Notes: generated from the sequence alone by a model not told the origin. 64,000 nucleotides of DNA from Thiomicrorhabdus xiamenensis (GCF_013282625.1 NZ_CP054020.1:992001-1056000); one strand, 5' to 3'. Counted from the stretch's first letter, positions 17,598 to 25,810 are shown. A program made the numbers and translations.

Positions 17598-17904
17598 TGC
17601 ACTGCTATCCCTAAAAGAAGTTGCTCAACTGCTTGGCTTTCATCCCGAGACTCTGCGAAGGAATGTTAAACGCTACAGTTATCCGCATTACAAGATCGGA
17701 GGGGAGCTACGCTTTAAGTTGGAGGAATTGCTAAACGCAACCCGAGTGGGTAATAATGATAGTCGGCGTGATTGCGTTGACGAAAAAGGAGAAGACTTAT
17801 GTCACTCTACAAACAACGCAACTCAAAGTATTGGTGGTGTAAATTCACAGCACCAGACGGAACGGTTATACGACAATCTACTCGGACTGAAAACAAAGCC
17901 CTAG
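17590..17904 (+). CDS. HTH (excisionase/AlpA-type) protein overlapping integrase, element 1
   Basis: A 104-aa protein. Residues 5-50 (LSLKEVAQLLGFHPETLRR... through YKIGGELRF) are a MerR/HTH_17-type DNA-binding domain, as in excisionases. It overlaps rep by 8 bp at its start and the integrase by 106 bp at its end. Its C-terminal tail, which is read from the same DNA as the integrase N-terminus, still resembles the element 2 homologue (...ER.Y..LLGLKT). It probably directs excision or represses the operon. This role is inferred from family and position. Confidence 0.75.
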   Translation: MTDALLSLKEVAQLLGFHPETLRRNVKRYSYPHYKIGGELRFKLEELLNATRVGNNDSRRDCVDEKGEDLCHSTNNATQSIGGVNSQHQTERLYDNLLGLKTKP

Positions 17905-18833
17905 CGGCTGAGTTTGAAGCGACCCTGAACTACAACCTGTATCGACAGGCTCTGTTCGGGGAAAGGGCGGAAATGTCGTGGCGCGAAGCGGTTGTCAAAT
18001 TCATCACAGAATCAGAAACCAAAAGCCCGAAAGATAATATTTCACTCTTTCGACTTTTAGACCCTTACTTCGGGCATCTGAAACTACATGAGATTAACGG
18101 CAAACACATCGAGCAATTAATCGACACCCGTCAAAAACAAGGAGTGAAAAATTCCACGATTAACAAGTCACTCGAAAAAATTAGAGCCTTGTTTAATCTG
18201 GCAAACAAGAAATGGCGTGTAAAGTGTGATCCGCCTTACATAAAACTTCTTAGCACTCCTAGAATGCGTGTCCGATGGATTACGCATAATGAAGCGTCAA
18301 ACCTTTTAAAACACCTTCAGGAGCATACGAGAGTCATGGCGCACTTTACTCTGGAAACAGGGTTGAGAGAATTCAATGTCACTCACTTGCGTTGGGATCA
18401 GGTTGATCTGGCAAAAGGTGTTGTCTATATAGAAGGTGATGATGTTCTCAAAGACGGTAAACCGTATTTGGTTGTGCTGACTGATTCGGCAAAGGAAATT
18501 ATCCGAAGCCAGATTGGAAAGCATCATACTTTTGTATTTACCTACAGAGGTAAGCCCGTTAAAAAAGCGGGAACTGATTCATGGCGAAACGGACTTGAGA
18601 AAGCAGGCATAACAAACTTCCGCTGGCATGATCTTCGTCATACTTGGGCGAGTTGGCATGTTCAAAATGGAACACCCTTAGAAGTGTTACAGGAACTTGG
18701 CGGCTGGAAGGATATTAAGTCTGTTCAGAAATATGCTCATTTCAATGTCGATACATTGAGAGGCTATGCAAAAGGATTGGGCATAGTATCGGGCATAGAA
18801 ACGAAAAAAGCCACTATGGTAAGTGGCTTTTAG
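17799..18833 (+). CDS. Tyrosine recombinase (integrase), element 1
   Basis: A 344-aa phage-type integrase. The N-terminal arm (SLYKQRNSKYWWCKF..PDG), a core-binding domain and the catalytic domain are all present. Catalytic residues are visible: Arg in LETGLREFNVTHLRW, HDLRHTWASWH (His-x-x-Arg and His/Trp), and the Tyr nucleophile in [18 protein letters not shown] precedes the ATG. The stop lies 33 bp before att copy B, the usual place for a tRNA-targeting integrase. It should insert the circular element into the 3' part of tRNA-fMet. Confidence 0.92.
   Translation: MSLYKQRNSKYWWCKFTAPDGTVIRQSTRTENKALAAEFEATLNYNLYRQALFGERAEMSWREAVVKFITESETKSPKDNISLFRLLDPYFGHLKLHEINGKHIEQLIDTRQKQGVKNSTINKSLEKIRALFNLANKKWRVKCDPPYIKLLSTPRMRVRWITHNEASNLLKHLQEHTRVMAHFTLETGLREFNVTHLRWDQVDLAKGVVYIEGDDVLKDGKPYLVVLTDSAKEIIRSQIGKHHTFVFTYRGKPVKKAGTDSWRNGLEKAGITNFRWHDLRHTWASWHVQNGTPLEVLQELGGWKDIKSVQKYAHFNVDTLRGYAKGLGIVSGIETKKATMVSGF
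18804..18831. terminator. Bidirectional hairpin at the integrase end, element 1
   Basis: AAAAAAGCCACT and AGTGGCTTTT form a 10-bp stem with an ATGGTA loop that overlaps the last integrase codons. On the minus strand it ends in a T6 run and lies just past where the tRNA 3' end would be, so it could have terminated the tRNA transcript when this element was tRNA-proximal. Confidence 0.7.
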
Positions 18834-18866
18834 ATTAGCTAAATACATGATTTAACTAAAGAAATT

Positions 18867-18911
18867 TGGTAGCGGGGGCTGGATTTGAACCAACGACCTT
18901 CGGGTTATGAG
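18867..18911. repeat. att copy B: 45-bp 3' part of tRNA-fMet
   Basis: Second partial tRNA copy, identical to 25516-25560 over the same 45 bp (two further bases also match the tRNA). It forms the junction of elements 1 and 2. The 5' half of the tRNA is absent, so it is not a functional tRNA gene. Confidence 0.92.
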
Positions 18912-19089
18912 CCACTATTTTTAACAAATTCAACAGCTTAACAACGCTCTTTAATGCTTTATCCTATTTATAACTACTCAAACCCATTCCTTTTTTTAGT
19001 GTGCTTTCAAACATAAAAATATCTTTTTTTCTACCAAAAGTTATACTTACCCATTCTAGAAAAGACATATTTTAACTTAAAGGAAATTC

Positions 19090-19911
19090 ATGTACGAAGA
19101 CAGAGTCATCGCTTTTATAGACATACTCGGTTTTGGATCACTTGTAGAAAGTAGTGCAGATGATTTCGTAATAGTCCAATCTCTTGTTGACGCACTTAAT
19201 CAGCTCCAACCAGATAAGATACAAAAACAAGCTTTTGGCAGCATCAACTATGAACTAATTCCCAAAGAAAATATTGTAGAAGTCGAAGAAGTTTTTGATC
19301 GGATAGCTGAACTTATGCTCAAACAACATCCTATTGAAGTGAGCTATTTTTCTGATTCCATAGTTTTATCAGCATTGTCCAGTGATATTCTAGCAACTCA
19401 AAATATGCTTGAGCTAATTGCAAAAATTAATATTATTTTATGGGAAAAACATTCACTCCTTCTTAGAGGAGGAATTACTTTCGGCAAACTACTTCATTTA
19501 AAAAATGGTCCAATGTTTGGACCAGCTATGAACAGAGCCTATTACTTAGAGTCACAAGAAGCTATATACCCAAGAATTCTAATCGATTCGGAATTTTTAG
19601 ATGCTTACCGAAAAAACGAGAGTTTCAATATCCTAGAACCATTATTTGGCCATGATGACGATACCGGATATAAATATATTTCTTTAGGAAGCTCTTACAA
19701 ATACATTTTAAATCATTCATTTATAGCTGGTTCTATGCCTCCAATCACATATGAATATAGTGAGAATTTTTCCAACACTTCCCAAAAGTTAAAAGCAATT
19801 CTGGAAAACATTAAAGGACAACCGTTTGAAGAAAAATATATATGGCTAATTAGTGATGTATGCAAACAACTGGAAATGACTGATTTGAGCCGTTACAAAT
19901 CGGAGAAATAG
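19090..19911 (+). CDS. Class III nucleotidyl cyclase, Pycsar-like
   Basis: A 273-aa soluble protein with the class III cyclase pattern: AFIDILGF carries the first metal-binding Asp (Asp11), SYFSDSIVLS the second (Asp89), LLRGGITFG the following strand, and FGPAMNRAYYLES the N-x-A helix. In adenylate cyclases that helix reads NxAxR; here the +4 position is Tyr and an Arg sits at +1, so the catalytic Arg is displaced or absent. Bacterial uridylate/cytidylate cyclases of the Pycsar anti-phage systems have this compact, regulator-free form. Their effector is normally the next gene, and here the next genes are a methyltransferase and a nuclease. Nucleotide specificity cannot be called. AAAGGAAATTC precedes the ATG. 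Confidence 0.68.
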   Translation: MYEDRVIAFIDILGFGSLVESSADDFVIVQSLVDALNQLQPDKIQKQAFGSINYELIPKENIVEVEEVFDRIAELMLKQHPIEVSYFSDSIVLSALSSDILATQNMLELIAKINIILWEKHSLLLRGGITFGKLLHLKNGPMFGPAMNRAYYLESQEAIYPRILIDSEFLDAYRKNESFNILEPLFGHDDDTGYKYISLGSSYKYILNHSFIAGSMPPITYEYSENFSNTSQKLKAILENIKGQPFEEKYIWLISDVCKQLEMTDLSRYKSEK

Positions 19912-20027
19912 TAGTTTAAAAAGTGCACTTTATTGGCGATTACCTCTTCGTAGAAGACGTATCCCAATATTTCTGCTTTAATACATATAATTTCAGACTA
20001 ACAGCAACTAAGACCAAACTAATCAAG

Positions 20028-21104
20028 ATGACCTCCCAAAGTAAAACAATAAGATTAGAGCTAGACTCTTACAAGAAAAGCACAAGTTACGCGCCATTAT
20101 TTATGCAAGGCGACTGCCTTAAGGTACTTAAATCAATGCCCGACCAATCAATAGATATGTGCATTACTAGTCCTCCATATTGGGGGCAAAGACAATATGA
20201 GAACGGTGGAATTGGACTAGAAAAGAATCATAAGGAATATATTAAGGATCTGTGTGATATTTTTCTGGAGTTGAAGCGAGTGCTTAAAGATGAAGGTTCA
20301 TTCTGGCTAAATGTTGGTGACACATACAAAAACAAGGCTCTTTTAGGTATTCCGTGGAGAATAGCTTTTGAATTAATCGACGAACAGGGTTGGATACTAA
20401 GAAACTCTGTAATTTGGAACAAGGTGAAAGGAGCACCGGACAACTCTAAAGACAAATTAAGAAATATCCATGAAAATGTTTTTCACTTTGTAAAAAAATC
20501 AAAAGGATATTATTACAATGCTGATGCAGTAAGAAAAAAGCCTCGAGAAGCCAAAGTAGAAAATGGTGCAGTTGTTTCAGCAACAGGTGTTAGTGGTGTA
20601 AGGTATAAACGCCAAATTGAGCTTTCTACCGATTTAAATATGGAAGAAAAGAAGAATGCTTTGAATGCTTTAGATGAAACACTTGAAAAAATCAGTAGAG
20701 GAGAGCTGTCCGATTTTAGAATGATCATTCGTGGCCAACAAAGAGCCACACACTCAGATTCGGAAAAAGTCTCTGGTCGAGCAAAAGAATTAAGAGATAA
20801 AGGTTTCTGTATTCTTAGATATCATCCTAAAGGGAGTAAACCTAGCGATGTTTGGGACATCTTACCTGAAGACACCCAAAAACGTAAAAAGCATTACGCA
20901 GCATATCCTGAAGATCTTTGTAAAATCCCTATTCTTGCAACTTGTCCTCCTGATGGAATTGTATTTGACCCTTTTTGTGGAACGGGAACAACAATGTTAG
21001 TTGCAAAATCCTTTAATAGGAAATCGATTGGTGTTGACTTATCTAAAGAATATATAGAATTAGCAGAGGAAAGATGTAGCGAATGGCATCAGCAAACAAT
21101 ATAG
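20028..21104 (+). CDS. DNA methyltransferase (beta class, TSPPYW motif)
   Basis: A 358-aa amino-methyltransferase. The catalytic motif IV TSPPYW (residues 47-52) comes before the AdoMet-binding motif DPFCGTGTT (from about 313), the order of the beta class. TSPPY is most common in N4-cytosine enzymes. The target-recognition region lies between (about 130-290). ATG 20028 is preferred, because the open frame extends upstream to GTG 19923 but those 35 residues do not look like a methyltransferase N-terminus. It overlaps the next gene by 22 bp, which marks it as the protective partner of that nuclease. Confidence 0.88.
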   Translation: MTSQSKTIRLELDSYKKSTSYAPLFMQGDCLKVLKSMPDQSIDMCITSPPYWGQRQYENGGIGLEKNHKEYIKDLCDIFLELKRVLKDEGSFWLNVGDTYKNKALLGIPWRIAFELIDEQGWILRNSVIWNKVKGAPDNSKDKLRNIHENVFHFVKKSKGYYYNADAVRKKPREAKVENGAVVSATGVSGVRYKRQIELSTDLNMEEKKNALNALDETLEKISRGELSDFRMIIRGQQRATHSDSEKVSGRAKELRDKGFCILRYHPKGSKPSDVWDILPEDTQKRKKHYAAYPEDLCKIPILATCPPDGIVFDPFCGTGTTMLVAKSFNRKSIGVDLSKEYIELAEERCSEWHQQTI

Positions 21105-21937
21105 CAGAAATATATGGCATTTCAATTTATAACAATACAGCAGATTGGAATAATCTTATTGAACAACAACAGTGTCCATACCTAGGTCGTAAATGCCTAA
21201 AAAATCGAAAAAGTGAAGCAGAACTAACAATTGGAACATGTTCTGTAACATACGGAAAAGATAAAAAAGATGTGATTATCTGCCCTCACCGCCTACTCGA
21301 AAGAAGGCAAATTTTTACTGACTGCCTCCATCTACTGAACTCTCATGAGCCTGGAAATGAATTGCATATCGTAGCAGAAGTACCAATCCCTGGGGGTAAC
21401 GTGGATTATTTCCTTGTTTCTACGCGTGACCGAAAAGTAAAAGATTTCGTTGCGATAGAATTGCAAACTTTAGATACCACCGGCACCGTTTGGCCTTTTA
21501 GGCAAAGATTTGTTAATTCAAAAGGAATTTTGGTTAAGCCAGAAGACCTCAACTCAAAAAAATCTTTTGGAATGAATTGGAAGATGACGGCTAAAACAAT
21601 TCTAGTTCAGATGCATCACAAAATTGAAACATTTGAGCACATAAATAAACACCTTGTTTTAGTGGTACAAAATCATTTATTGGATTACATGGCAAGTGAG
21701 TTTTCTTTCGCACATATAAGTGATAATGCAAGAATTGGTGATTCAATGCACTTTCATGCCTATCAACTAAATGAAGCTTCTGGAAAGCTCCGCTTAAACT
21801 TAGTTGATCGCAAAAGCACGGATGCTGAGGGTATTTCTAAATGCTTGGGATTGGAAAGTGAAGCCCGCATCGAGTTGACCGAGATTATTGAAAAACTCGA
21901 AGCCAAAATTTCAGACTCAACATTAATGACTATATAA
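21083..21937 (+). CDS. NotI-like type II restriction endonuclease
   Basis: A 284-aa protein. Four cysteines (31, 38, 53 and 67, in CPYLGRKC, GTCSV and ICPHR) match the Cys4 metal-binding module found at the N-terminus of NotI. A PD-(D/E)xK-like core follows, with GNVDYFL (Asp near 106) and FVAIELQT (Glu near 125), where Gln replaces the usual Lys. NotI cuts GCGGCCGC; this enzyme's site is not known, but a GC-rich palindrome is plausible. It begins inside the methyltransferase gene, so the pair is cotranscribed. It may also stabilise the element by post-segregational killing. Confidence 0.78.
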   Translation: MASANNIAEIYGISIYNNTADWNNLIEQQQCPYLGRKCLKNRKSEAELTIGTCSVTYGKDKKDVIICPHRLLERRQIFTDCLHLLNSHEPGNELHIVAEVPIPGGNVDYFLVSTRDRKVKDFVAIELQTLDTTGTVWPFRQRFVNSKGILVKPEDLNSKKSFGMNWKMTAKTILVQMHHKIETFEHINKHLVLVVQNHLLDYMASEFSFAHISDNARIGDSMHFHAYQLNEASGKLRLNLVDRKSTDAEGISKCLGLESEARIELTEIIEKLEAKISDSTLMTI

Positions 21938-22009
21938 GTAGATAACAACACACTGAATCGCCACTAATTTATTAGACATTTTTTTGATTGCTTTACGAGA
22001 GATGTGAAA

Positions 22010-22846
22010 ATGAATGCTCATGAAGAAGGTATTGTAAATATGCTATGCAATTTTCTTCCTGAGTTTCTCCAGCAAGCAGAAGAAACTATTAACTGGCTTC
22101 ACAACCCTTCAAAGCTGCTTCTTGAAAGCAGAGATCAAACTGGTGTATTTACAGCTAAGAACTTGAATTTTTACAAGTTATATCTAAATCCAAAATCATA
22201 TTACGAAGAATTTAATGATTTGCTGGTTCAGCAAGTACTCGAAGACATTAAAACAGAACCTCCAAGCCCACCATTACCTCTAAAAAAGGCAAAAGCTAAC
22301 TTTTATCAAGCGATTGATGAATTAGAACAAGAACTTTATGTAAAGGTAACCAATAATGAACCATTAGCGCCATTCGATAAATTATTCCTCGAACGGGCAA
22401 TTGCTCGTTTTTATGAATCTCTATCTCTAATCCAAAACAAGAAAGCACTGTCTTCACTTCTTCATGAAGCCATTAACCAAAAAAATCAAAAACTTCTTCC
22501 CCTCGCAGTTGGTATTGACCCCAATATTCTGAAATTGGCTGAAGTCCAAAGTTTTTTAGACTCATTACCTAAAGAACAAAGACTTGGACTGGAAGAAAAG
22601 ATAATCAAAGCACAAAGAACACCAATTCTCAGCCATTCTAAGACTTGTAAATCAAAAAAATTTCTTTTGTACTTAAGTATTGTTGATTTCATTGGGGTTA
22701 TCAAAGGCCCCTATGCACTGAAATTTAACTCACATAAAAGAATTGCTGCTGATTTAGGAGTGATACCCGATATTCGGGATGTTGATGATGTTAATTACTT
22801 CAACAAGTTATACAACTTAGTAAAAAAATCTCATCAATTACAATAA
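22010..22846 (+). CDS. Conserved backbone protein of unknown function, element 2
   Basis: A 278-aa helical protein homologous to 15355-16203. The aligned core is IARFYESLSLIQN..K.L......KLLPLAVGIDPNILKL..V...L, with matching FY.SLS.(V/I)QN and DP..L.L positions in element 1. The first 100 residues differ between the copies. No known domain. It occupies the same place in both elements, just before rep. ATG 22010 is preceded by GAGAG; a GTG two codons earlier is possible. Confidence 0.65.
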   Translation: MNAHEEGIVNMLCNFLPEFLQQAEETINWLHNPSKLLLESRDQTGVFTAKNLNFYKLYLNPKSYYEEFNDLLVQQVLEDIKTEPPSPPLPLKKAKANFYQAIDELEQELYVKVTNNEPLAPFDKLFLERAIARFYESLSLIQNKKALSSLLHEAINQKNQKLLPLAVGIDPNILKLAEVQSFLDSLPKEQRLGLEEKIIKAQRTPILSHSKTCKSKKFLLYLSIVDFIGVIKGPYALKFNSHKRIAADLGVIPDIRDVDDVNYFNKLYNLVKKSHQLQ

Positions 22847-22863
22847 ATCTATAATCATTTCAA

Positions 22864-22889
22864 GGAATAGAATCTATTAATTCCATTCC
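22864..22889. repeat. Hairpin between backbone gene and rep, element 2
   Basis: GGAAT-a-GAAT and ATTC-c-ATTCC pair around a six-base loop, 18 bases after the stop codon. It occupies the same place as the G-rich hairpin of element 1 but has an unrelated sequence, so a structural role such as attenuating rep transcription is possible. There is no U-tract. Confidence 0.4.
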
Positions 22890-22963
22890 GTGTTTCAAAT
22901 CGAATAATTCTAGAAACTCAATTCCAGCGACGTCGTTCTCGTTAACTACAGAAGGAATTGAAT

Positions 22964-24211
22964 ATGTCTAATTCAAACACAAATCCAGAAATTGAAGCGC
23001 GTGAGAGTGTGGGCTTGCAGGAGCGCGCAGGCTCTGCGCGCCCTCAAGCCACCTCGCGAACGTGCAACCATTCAGGTGCGGCACTTAGTAACACAGCACC
23101 TGCAAAATACATAAATAACCAAAACATTAAACCACTACGCTGTGCTGTCGATAGTTTGTACTTATCGTATAGGGGCAACATAACACCCCAGATAGAAGAA
23201 CTATTAACCTTCCTGAAGAACATGGCTCAACATACCGATCCTGAGATTGCTTCAGAAGCCTATTTGCATTTCTTTGAGCATAAATTTCAGGTCATGCCGA
23301 AAGGGGCAGGTAAGTTCTCATTTGTTCTAAAAGACAATTGGTTCAATATCCAAGTATCCAGTGGTAAGTCTTCATCCGTTCCACTTGCCTATGTTCAGAT
23401 CAGTAGTGAACTGCTGACCTTTATGGAACTGGATGAAATCCTCATGCACCTTGATCAAATTATTGATCGAATTGGAACGGTAAAAGGGCATGCGGCTGTC
23501 AGTCGTCTCGATCTTTGTATGGACTTTGAGTGTTACTCAAAATTCAATGTTGAAGCGATTGAGATTAACCAGTGGAAAACCCGAGCAAAGCAGATCGACC
23601 GTTTCCATCAAAACAAACGACCGTCTGGTTGGCGAATTGGTAAGGGCTTGATTATGGGAAGGCTTTATAACAAGTCTCTCGAAGTCCAGAAATCCAAAAA
23701 AGATTACCTTCTTCCATTATGGGAAGCTTCCGGTTGGTCTGGGGTAACGGATGTTTGGCGTGTGGAATTTCAGATCCGTCGAGAGTTCTTAGCTAATGTC
23801 GGCTTAAAACATCCTGATCAGATAATTAAGTTGAGTCCTGCTATTTGGAAATACGCTTCAACGAATTGGCTTCAACTGGTCACACCAACGGAAGACTCTA
23901 ATGAATCTCGTTGGCCTGTTACTGAAGCCTGGCAAGAGATTGCTCAAGCTTGCACGAATGTGGAGTGCCAGGCGGTTAAACCCGTAGTCAAAAAGCGACT
24001 GCCAAATGATCAATATTTATTTGTGAATGGTCTGGCGGCGATCAGTTCCTTTATGGCGAGAGAAGGGATTTCTGACTTTGGTGAAGCATTAGGCGAGTTC
24101 TTACATGAAGCTGAGCACTATCATCTGTCCAGAGATCAGACCATGGAAGAGTATCTAAAGCTTAAAGCGAAAGAAAAGACGCTTCGCTATAACACTGAAT
24201 TAGAGGAGTAA
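22964..24211 (+). CDS. Replication initiation factor / relaxase-like Rep, element 2
   Basis: A 415-aa protein of the replication-initiation-factor (Rep_trans) type. After a hairpin-encoding leader (residues about 10-36) come AVDSLYLSYRG, KDNWFNIQVSS, AAVSRLDLCMDF, MGRLYNKSLEV and VWRVEFQIR, the motifs shared with the two-gene version in element 1. Family members nick one strand through a tyrosine to start rolling-circle replication or, as MobT/NicK relaxases, transfer. It is therefore the likely enzyme acting at the embedded hairpin. ATG 22964 has AAGGA at 22953-22957. The HTH gene follows after 6 bp. Confidence 0.8.
   Translation: MSNSNTNPEIEARESVGLQERAGSARPQATSRTCNHSGAALSNTAPAKYINNQNIKPLRCAVDSLYLSYRGNITPQIEELLTFLKNMAQHTDPEIASEAYLHFFEHKFQVMPKGAGKFSFVLKDNWFNIQVSSGKSSSVPLAYVQISSELLTFMELDEILMHLDQIIDRIGTVKGHAAVSRLDLCMDFECYSKFNVEAIEINQWKTRAKQIDRFHQNKRPSGWRIGKGLIMGRLYNKSLEVQKSKKDYLLPLWEASGWSGVTDVWRVEFQIRREFLANVGLKHPDQIIKLSPAIWKYASTNWLQLVTPTEDSNESRWPVTEAWQEIAQACTNVECQAVKPVVKKRLPNDQYLFVNGLAAISSFMAREGISDFGEALGEFLHEAEHYHLSRDQTMEEYLKLKAKEKTLRYNTELEE
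22994..23068 (+). repeat. 75-bp conserved block with 16-bp bulged hairpin, element 2
   Basis: The second copy of the block at 16351-16425, differing only at its 10th and 17th bases. The hairpin (23012-23050) is unchanged in stem and loop. Synonymous positions are also conserved, which protein selection alone would not do. Confidence 0.8.
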
Positions 24212-24217
24212 TACCCC

Positions 24218-24562
24218 ATGAGTGAGCAAACCAAATTGCTCACTCTCTCCCAAGCGGCTAACTATTTAGGCTGTAATCCTGAAACGGTTAGAAGACATGC
24301 TCAAGCAGGCAAAATCCCTGCGGCAAAGCTTGGCAGAAAGTGGGTATTTATCGAACAAGACCTTGCACAATATCTCAGAAATCAATATTCTACGCCTGAG
24401 AGTGTTGTGCAAGTTGTTGACAACAATGAGGAATCATTATGTCAATCTACAAACGAAACACTATCTGGTGGGTTGAATTCATTGCACCAGATGGAACGAG
24501 AATACAGCGCTCTACTGGGACTGAAGACCGAAAGCAAGCGCAAGAATTCGAAGCAAAGCTGA
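24218..24562 (+). CDS. HTH (excisionase/AlpA-type) protein overlapping integrase, element 2
   Basis: A 114-aa protein whose first 55 residues (LTLSQAANYLGCNPETVRRHAQ...AKLGRKWVF) form an excisionase-type HTH domain. It overlaps the integrase gene by 124 bp. The overlapping tail shares STN......G..NS.HQ.ER.Y..LLGLKT with the element 1 homologue, although it is read from integrase-coding DNA. It is probably an excision factor or operon regulator. Confidence 0.78.
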   Translation: MSEQTKLLTLSQAANYLGCNPETVRRHAQAGKIPAAKLGRKWVFIEQDLAQYLRNQYSTPESVVQVVDNNEESLCQSTNETLSGGLNSLHQMEREYSALLGLKTESKRKNSKQS

Positions 24563-25461
24563 AACATGATTTATGGCGAGTTTATCACTTAGGTGAAAAG
24601 CCTCGTATGTTATGGAAAGAAGCGGTGATTCGTTTCATGCGTGAAAAGCAGAATAAGGATCAGACTAACGAGATCAGCATCTTCAAATACCTTGATCCTT
24701 ATTTTGGTCATATGTATGTCGATGAAATTAGGCGCATGCACATTGATGACATCATTCAGCAACGACTGAAAGAGGGCGTCAGTAACGCAACGATTAATCG
24801 ACTACTTCAGAAACTTAGAGCGGTATTAAACAAAGCACACAAAGAATGGGAGGTGAAATGTGATCCTCCTTTCGTCAAACTCTTGAAGGAACCAAAGAAG
24901 CGGGTTCGATGGCTGACTGAAAATGAAGCCTATCGACTCATTCAAGCTTTACCTGCTCACACGGCAGATATGGTTGTCTTCTCTTTAGAAACGGGCTTGC
25001 GAGAATCCAATGTCACTTTGTTGCGTTGGGATCAGATTAATTTAAGCGAGCGAGTTGTCTTTATCGAAGGTGACGATATTTTAAAGAGTGAACAGGCCTT
25101 TGTTGTTCCATTGTCAGAAAAGGCGGTGGACGTGCTGAAAAGACAAATTGGAAAGCATACTGAAAGGGTTTTCACTTATAAGGGGAATCCAGTTCGTAGA
25201 GCGAACACCAAAATGTTTAAAAGTATATGCAAAGAAATTGGTTTGGAGGATTTTCGCTGGCATGATCTTCGTCACACATGGGCGACTTGGCATGTCAATA
25301 GGGGAACGCCTTTGGAAGTTCTGCAAGAGTTAGGCGGCTGGTCTGACTATAAGATGGTGAAGCGATACGCTCACTTTAGTCATCAGCATTTACATAAGTA
25401 CGTAAATAGCACCCAAAATCAAATCTCTACAAATTTCCCTACATTGGCGAAATTTGGGTAA
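24439..25461 (+). CDS. Tyrosine recombinase (integrase), element 2
   Basis: A 340-aa integrase closely related to the one at 17799-18833. Catalytic landmarks: LETGLRESNVTLLRW (Arg), WHDLRHTWATWH (His-x-x-Arg, His), MVKRYAHFS (Tyr). The start MSIYKRNTIWWVEF matches the usual integrase N-terminus, so the long overlap with the HTH gene is real. GAGGAATC lies upstream of the ATG. The stop lies 54 bp from the intact tRNA-fMet gene. It is the presumed enzyme for integration and excision at the 45-bp att core. Confidence 0.93.
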   Translation: MSIYKRNTIWWVEFIAPDGTRIQRSTGTEDRKQAQEFEAKLKHDLWRVYHLGEKPRMLWKEAVIRFMREKQNKDQTNEISIFKYLDPYFGHMYVDEIRRMHIDDIIQQRLKEGVSNATINRLLQKLRAVLNKAHKEWEVKCDPPFVKLLKEPKKRVRWLTENEAYRLIQALPAHTADMVVFSLETGLRESNVTLLRWDQINLSERVVFIEGDDILKSEQAFVVPLSEKAVDVLKRQIGKHTERVFTYKGNPVRRANTKMFKSICKEIGLEDFRWHDLRHTWATWHVNRGTPLEVLQELGGWSDYKMVKRYAHFSHQHLHKYVNSTQNQISTNFPTLAKFG

Positions 25462-25465
25462 TAAA

Positions 25466-25510
25466 AAAGCCCTGACTGATTTGGCTCTAGGCCGCGCCAG
25501 TCAAGGCTTT
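25466..25510 (-). terminator. tRNA-fMet terminator carried by the element end
   Basis: Read on the minus strand, AAAGCCTTGACT ... AGTCAGGGCTTTTTT is a stem with a T6 run a few bases after the tRNA CCA. On the plus strand it closes the integrase gene, with a weaker T-tract. The same arms recur at the relic att copy A. Confidence 0.72.
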
Positions 25511-25515
25511 AAATG

Positions 25516-25592
<77 letters not shown>

Positions 25593-25652
25593 TCAATTTG
25601 TAGTGTCGAACTGGTTGCTCTTGGTAAGCACCGTTGCTGTTCGATGGGGCGT

Positions 25653-25680
25653 ATTATAGGGGTTTAACGGCTCATTGCAA
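25653..25680 (-). promoter_or_regulatory. Promoter of tRNA-fMet
   Basis: On the minus strand, TTGCAA (25680-25675) and TATAAT (25658-25653) are separated by 16 bp. The GC-rich ACGCCCC right after the -10 element is the discriminator type seen at growth-rate and stringently controlled stable-RNA promoters. The tRNA begins about 60 bases downstream of the -10 element. Confidence 0.7.
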
Positions 25681-25753
25681 CCCCTTGATTAAAGATTTCT
25701 TATATTTTTTTAAAAAGAGTCTTATATCACTCTTTTTTAACTTTAAGGGCATT

Positions 25754-25786
25754 AAAAAAAGCCGCTTGAGTGTCAGCGGCTTTTTT
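25754..25786. terminator. Bidirectional terminator
   Basis: AAAAAAAGCCGCT and AGCGGCTTTTTT flank an eight-base loop. It ends the minus-strand gene at 25811 and separates it from the tRNA promoter. Confidence 0.85.
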
Positions 25787-25810
25787 ATAGATTAGACAGA
25801 TTGTTTTGGC

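Larger units (their letters stand above)
13025..18866. mobile_element. Integrative element 1 (tRNA-fMet), HNH/membrane-protein cargo
   Basis: About 5.8 kb between att copies A and B. All genes are on the plus strand and point to the integrase: HNH protein, membrane protein, conserved unknown protein, rep in two overlapping genes, HTH protein and integrase. The backbone order is the same as in element 2 and the integrases are close homologues. The interior is visibly richer in A+T than the flanking housekeeping genes. No conjugation or capsid gene is present, so it would have to replicate by its own Rep and spread with help, or be a satellite. Confidence 0.85.
18867..25515. mobile_element. Integrative element 2 (tRNA-fMet), cyclase and restriction-modification cargo
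   Basis: About 6.6 kb between att copy B and the intact tRNA. Order: class III cyclase, DNA methyltransferase, NotI-like endonuclease, conserved unknown protein, rep, HTH protein, integrase. All genes lie on the plus strand. Rep is a single gene here and every backbone gene is intact, so this is the best-preserved copy and, because it lies next to the tRNA, probably the latest to arrive. No conjugation or virion gene is present. Confidence 0.87.

Noticed and set aside
13025-18911. att copies A and B as extra tRNA genes
   Set aside because: Each has only the 3' 45 bases of the tRNA and no 5' half, so neither can fold as a tRNA.
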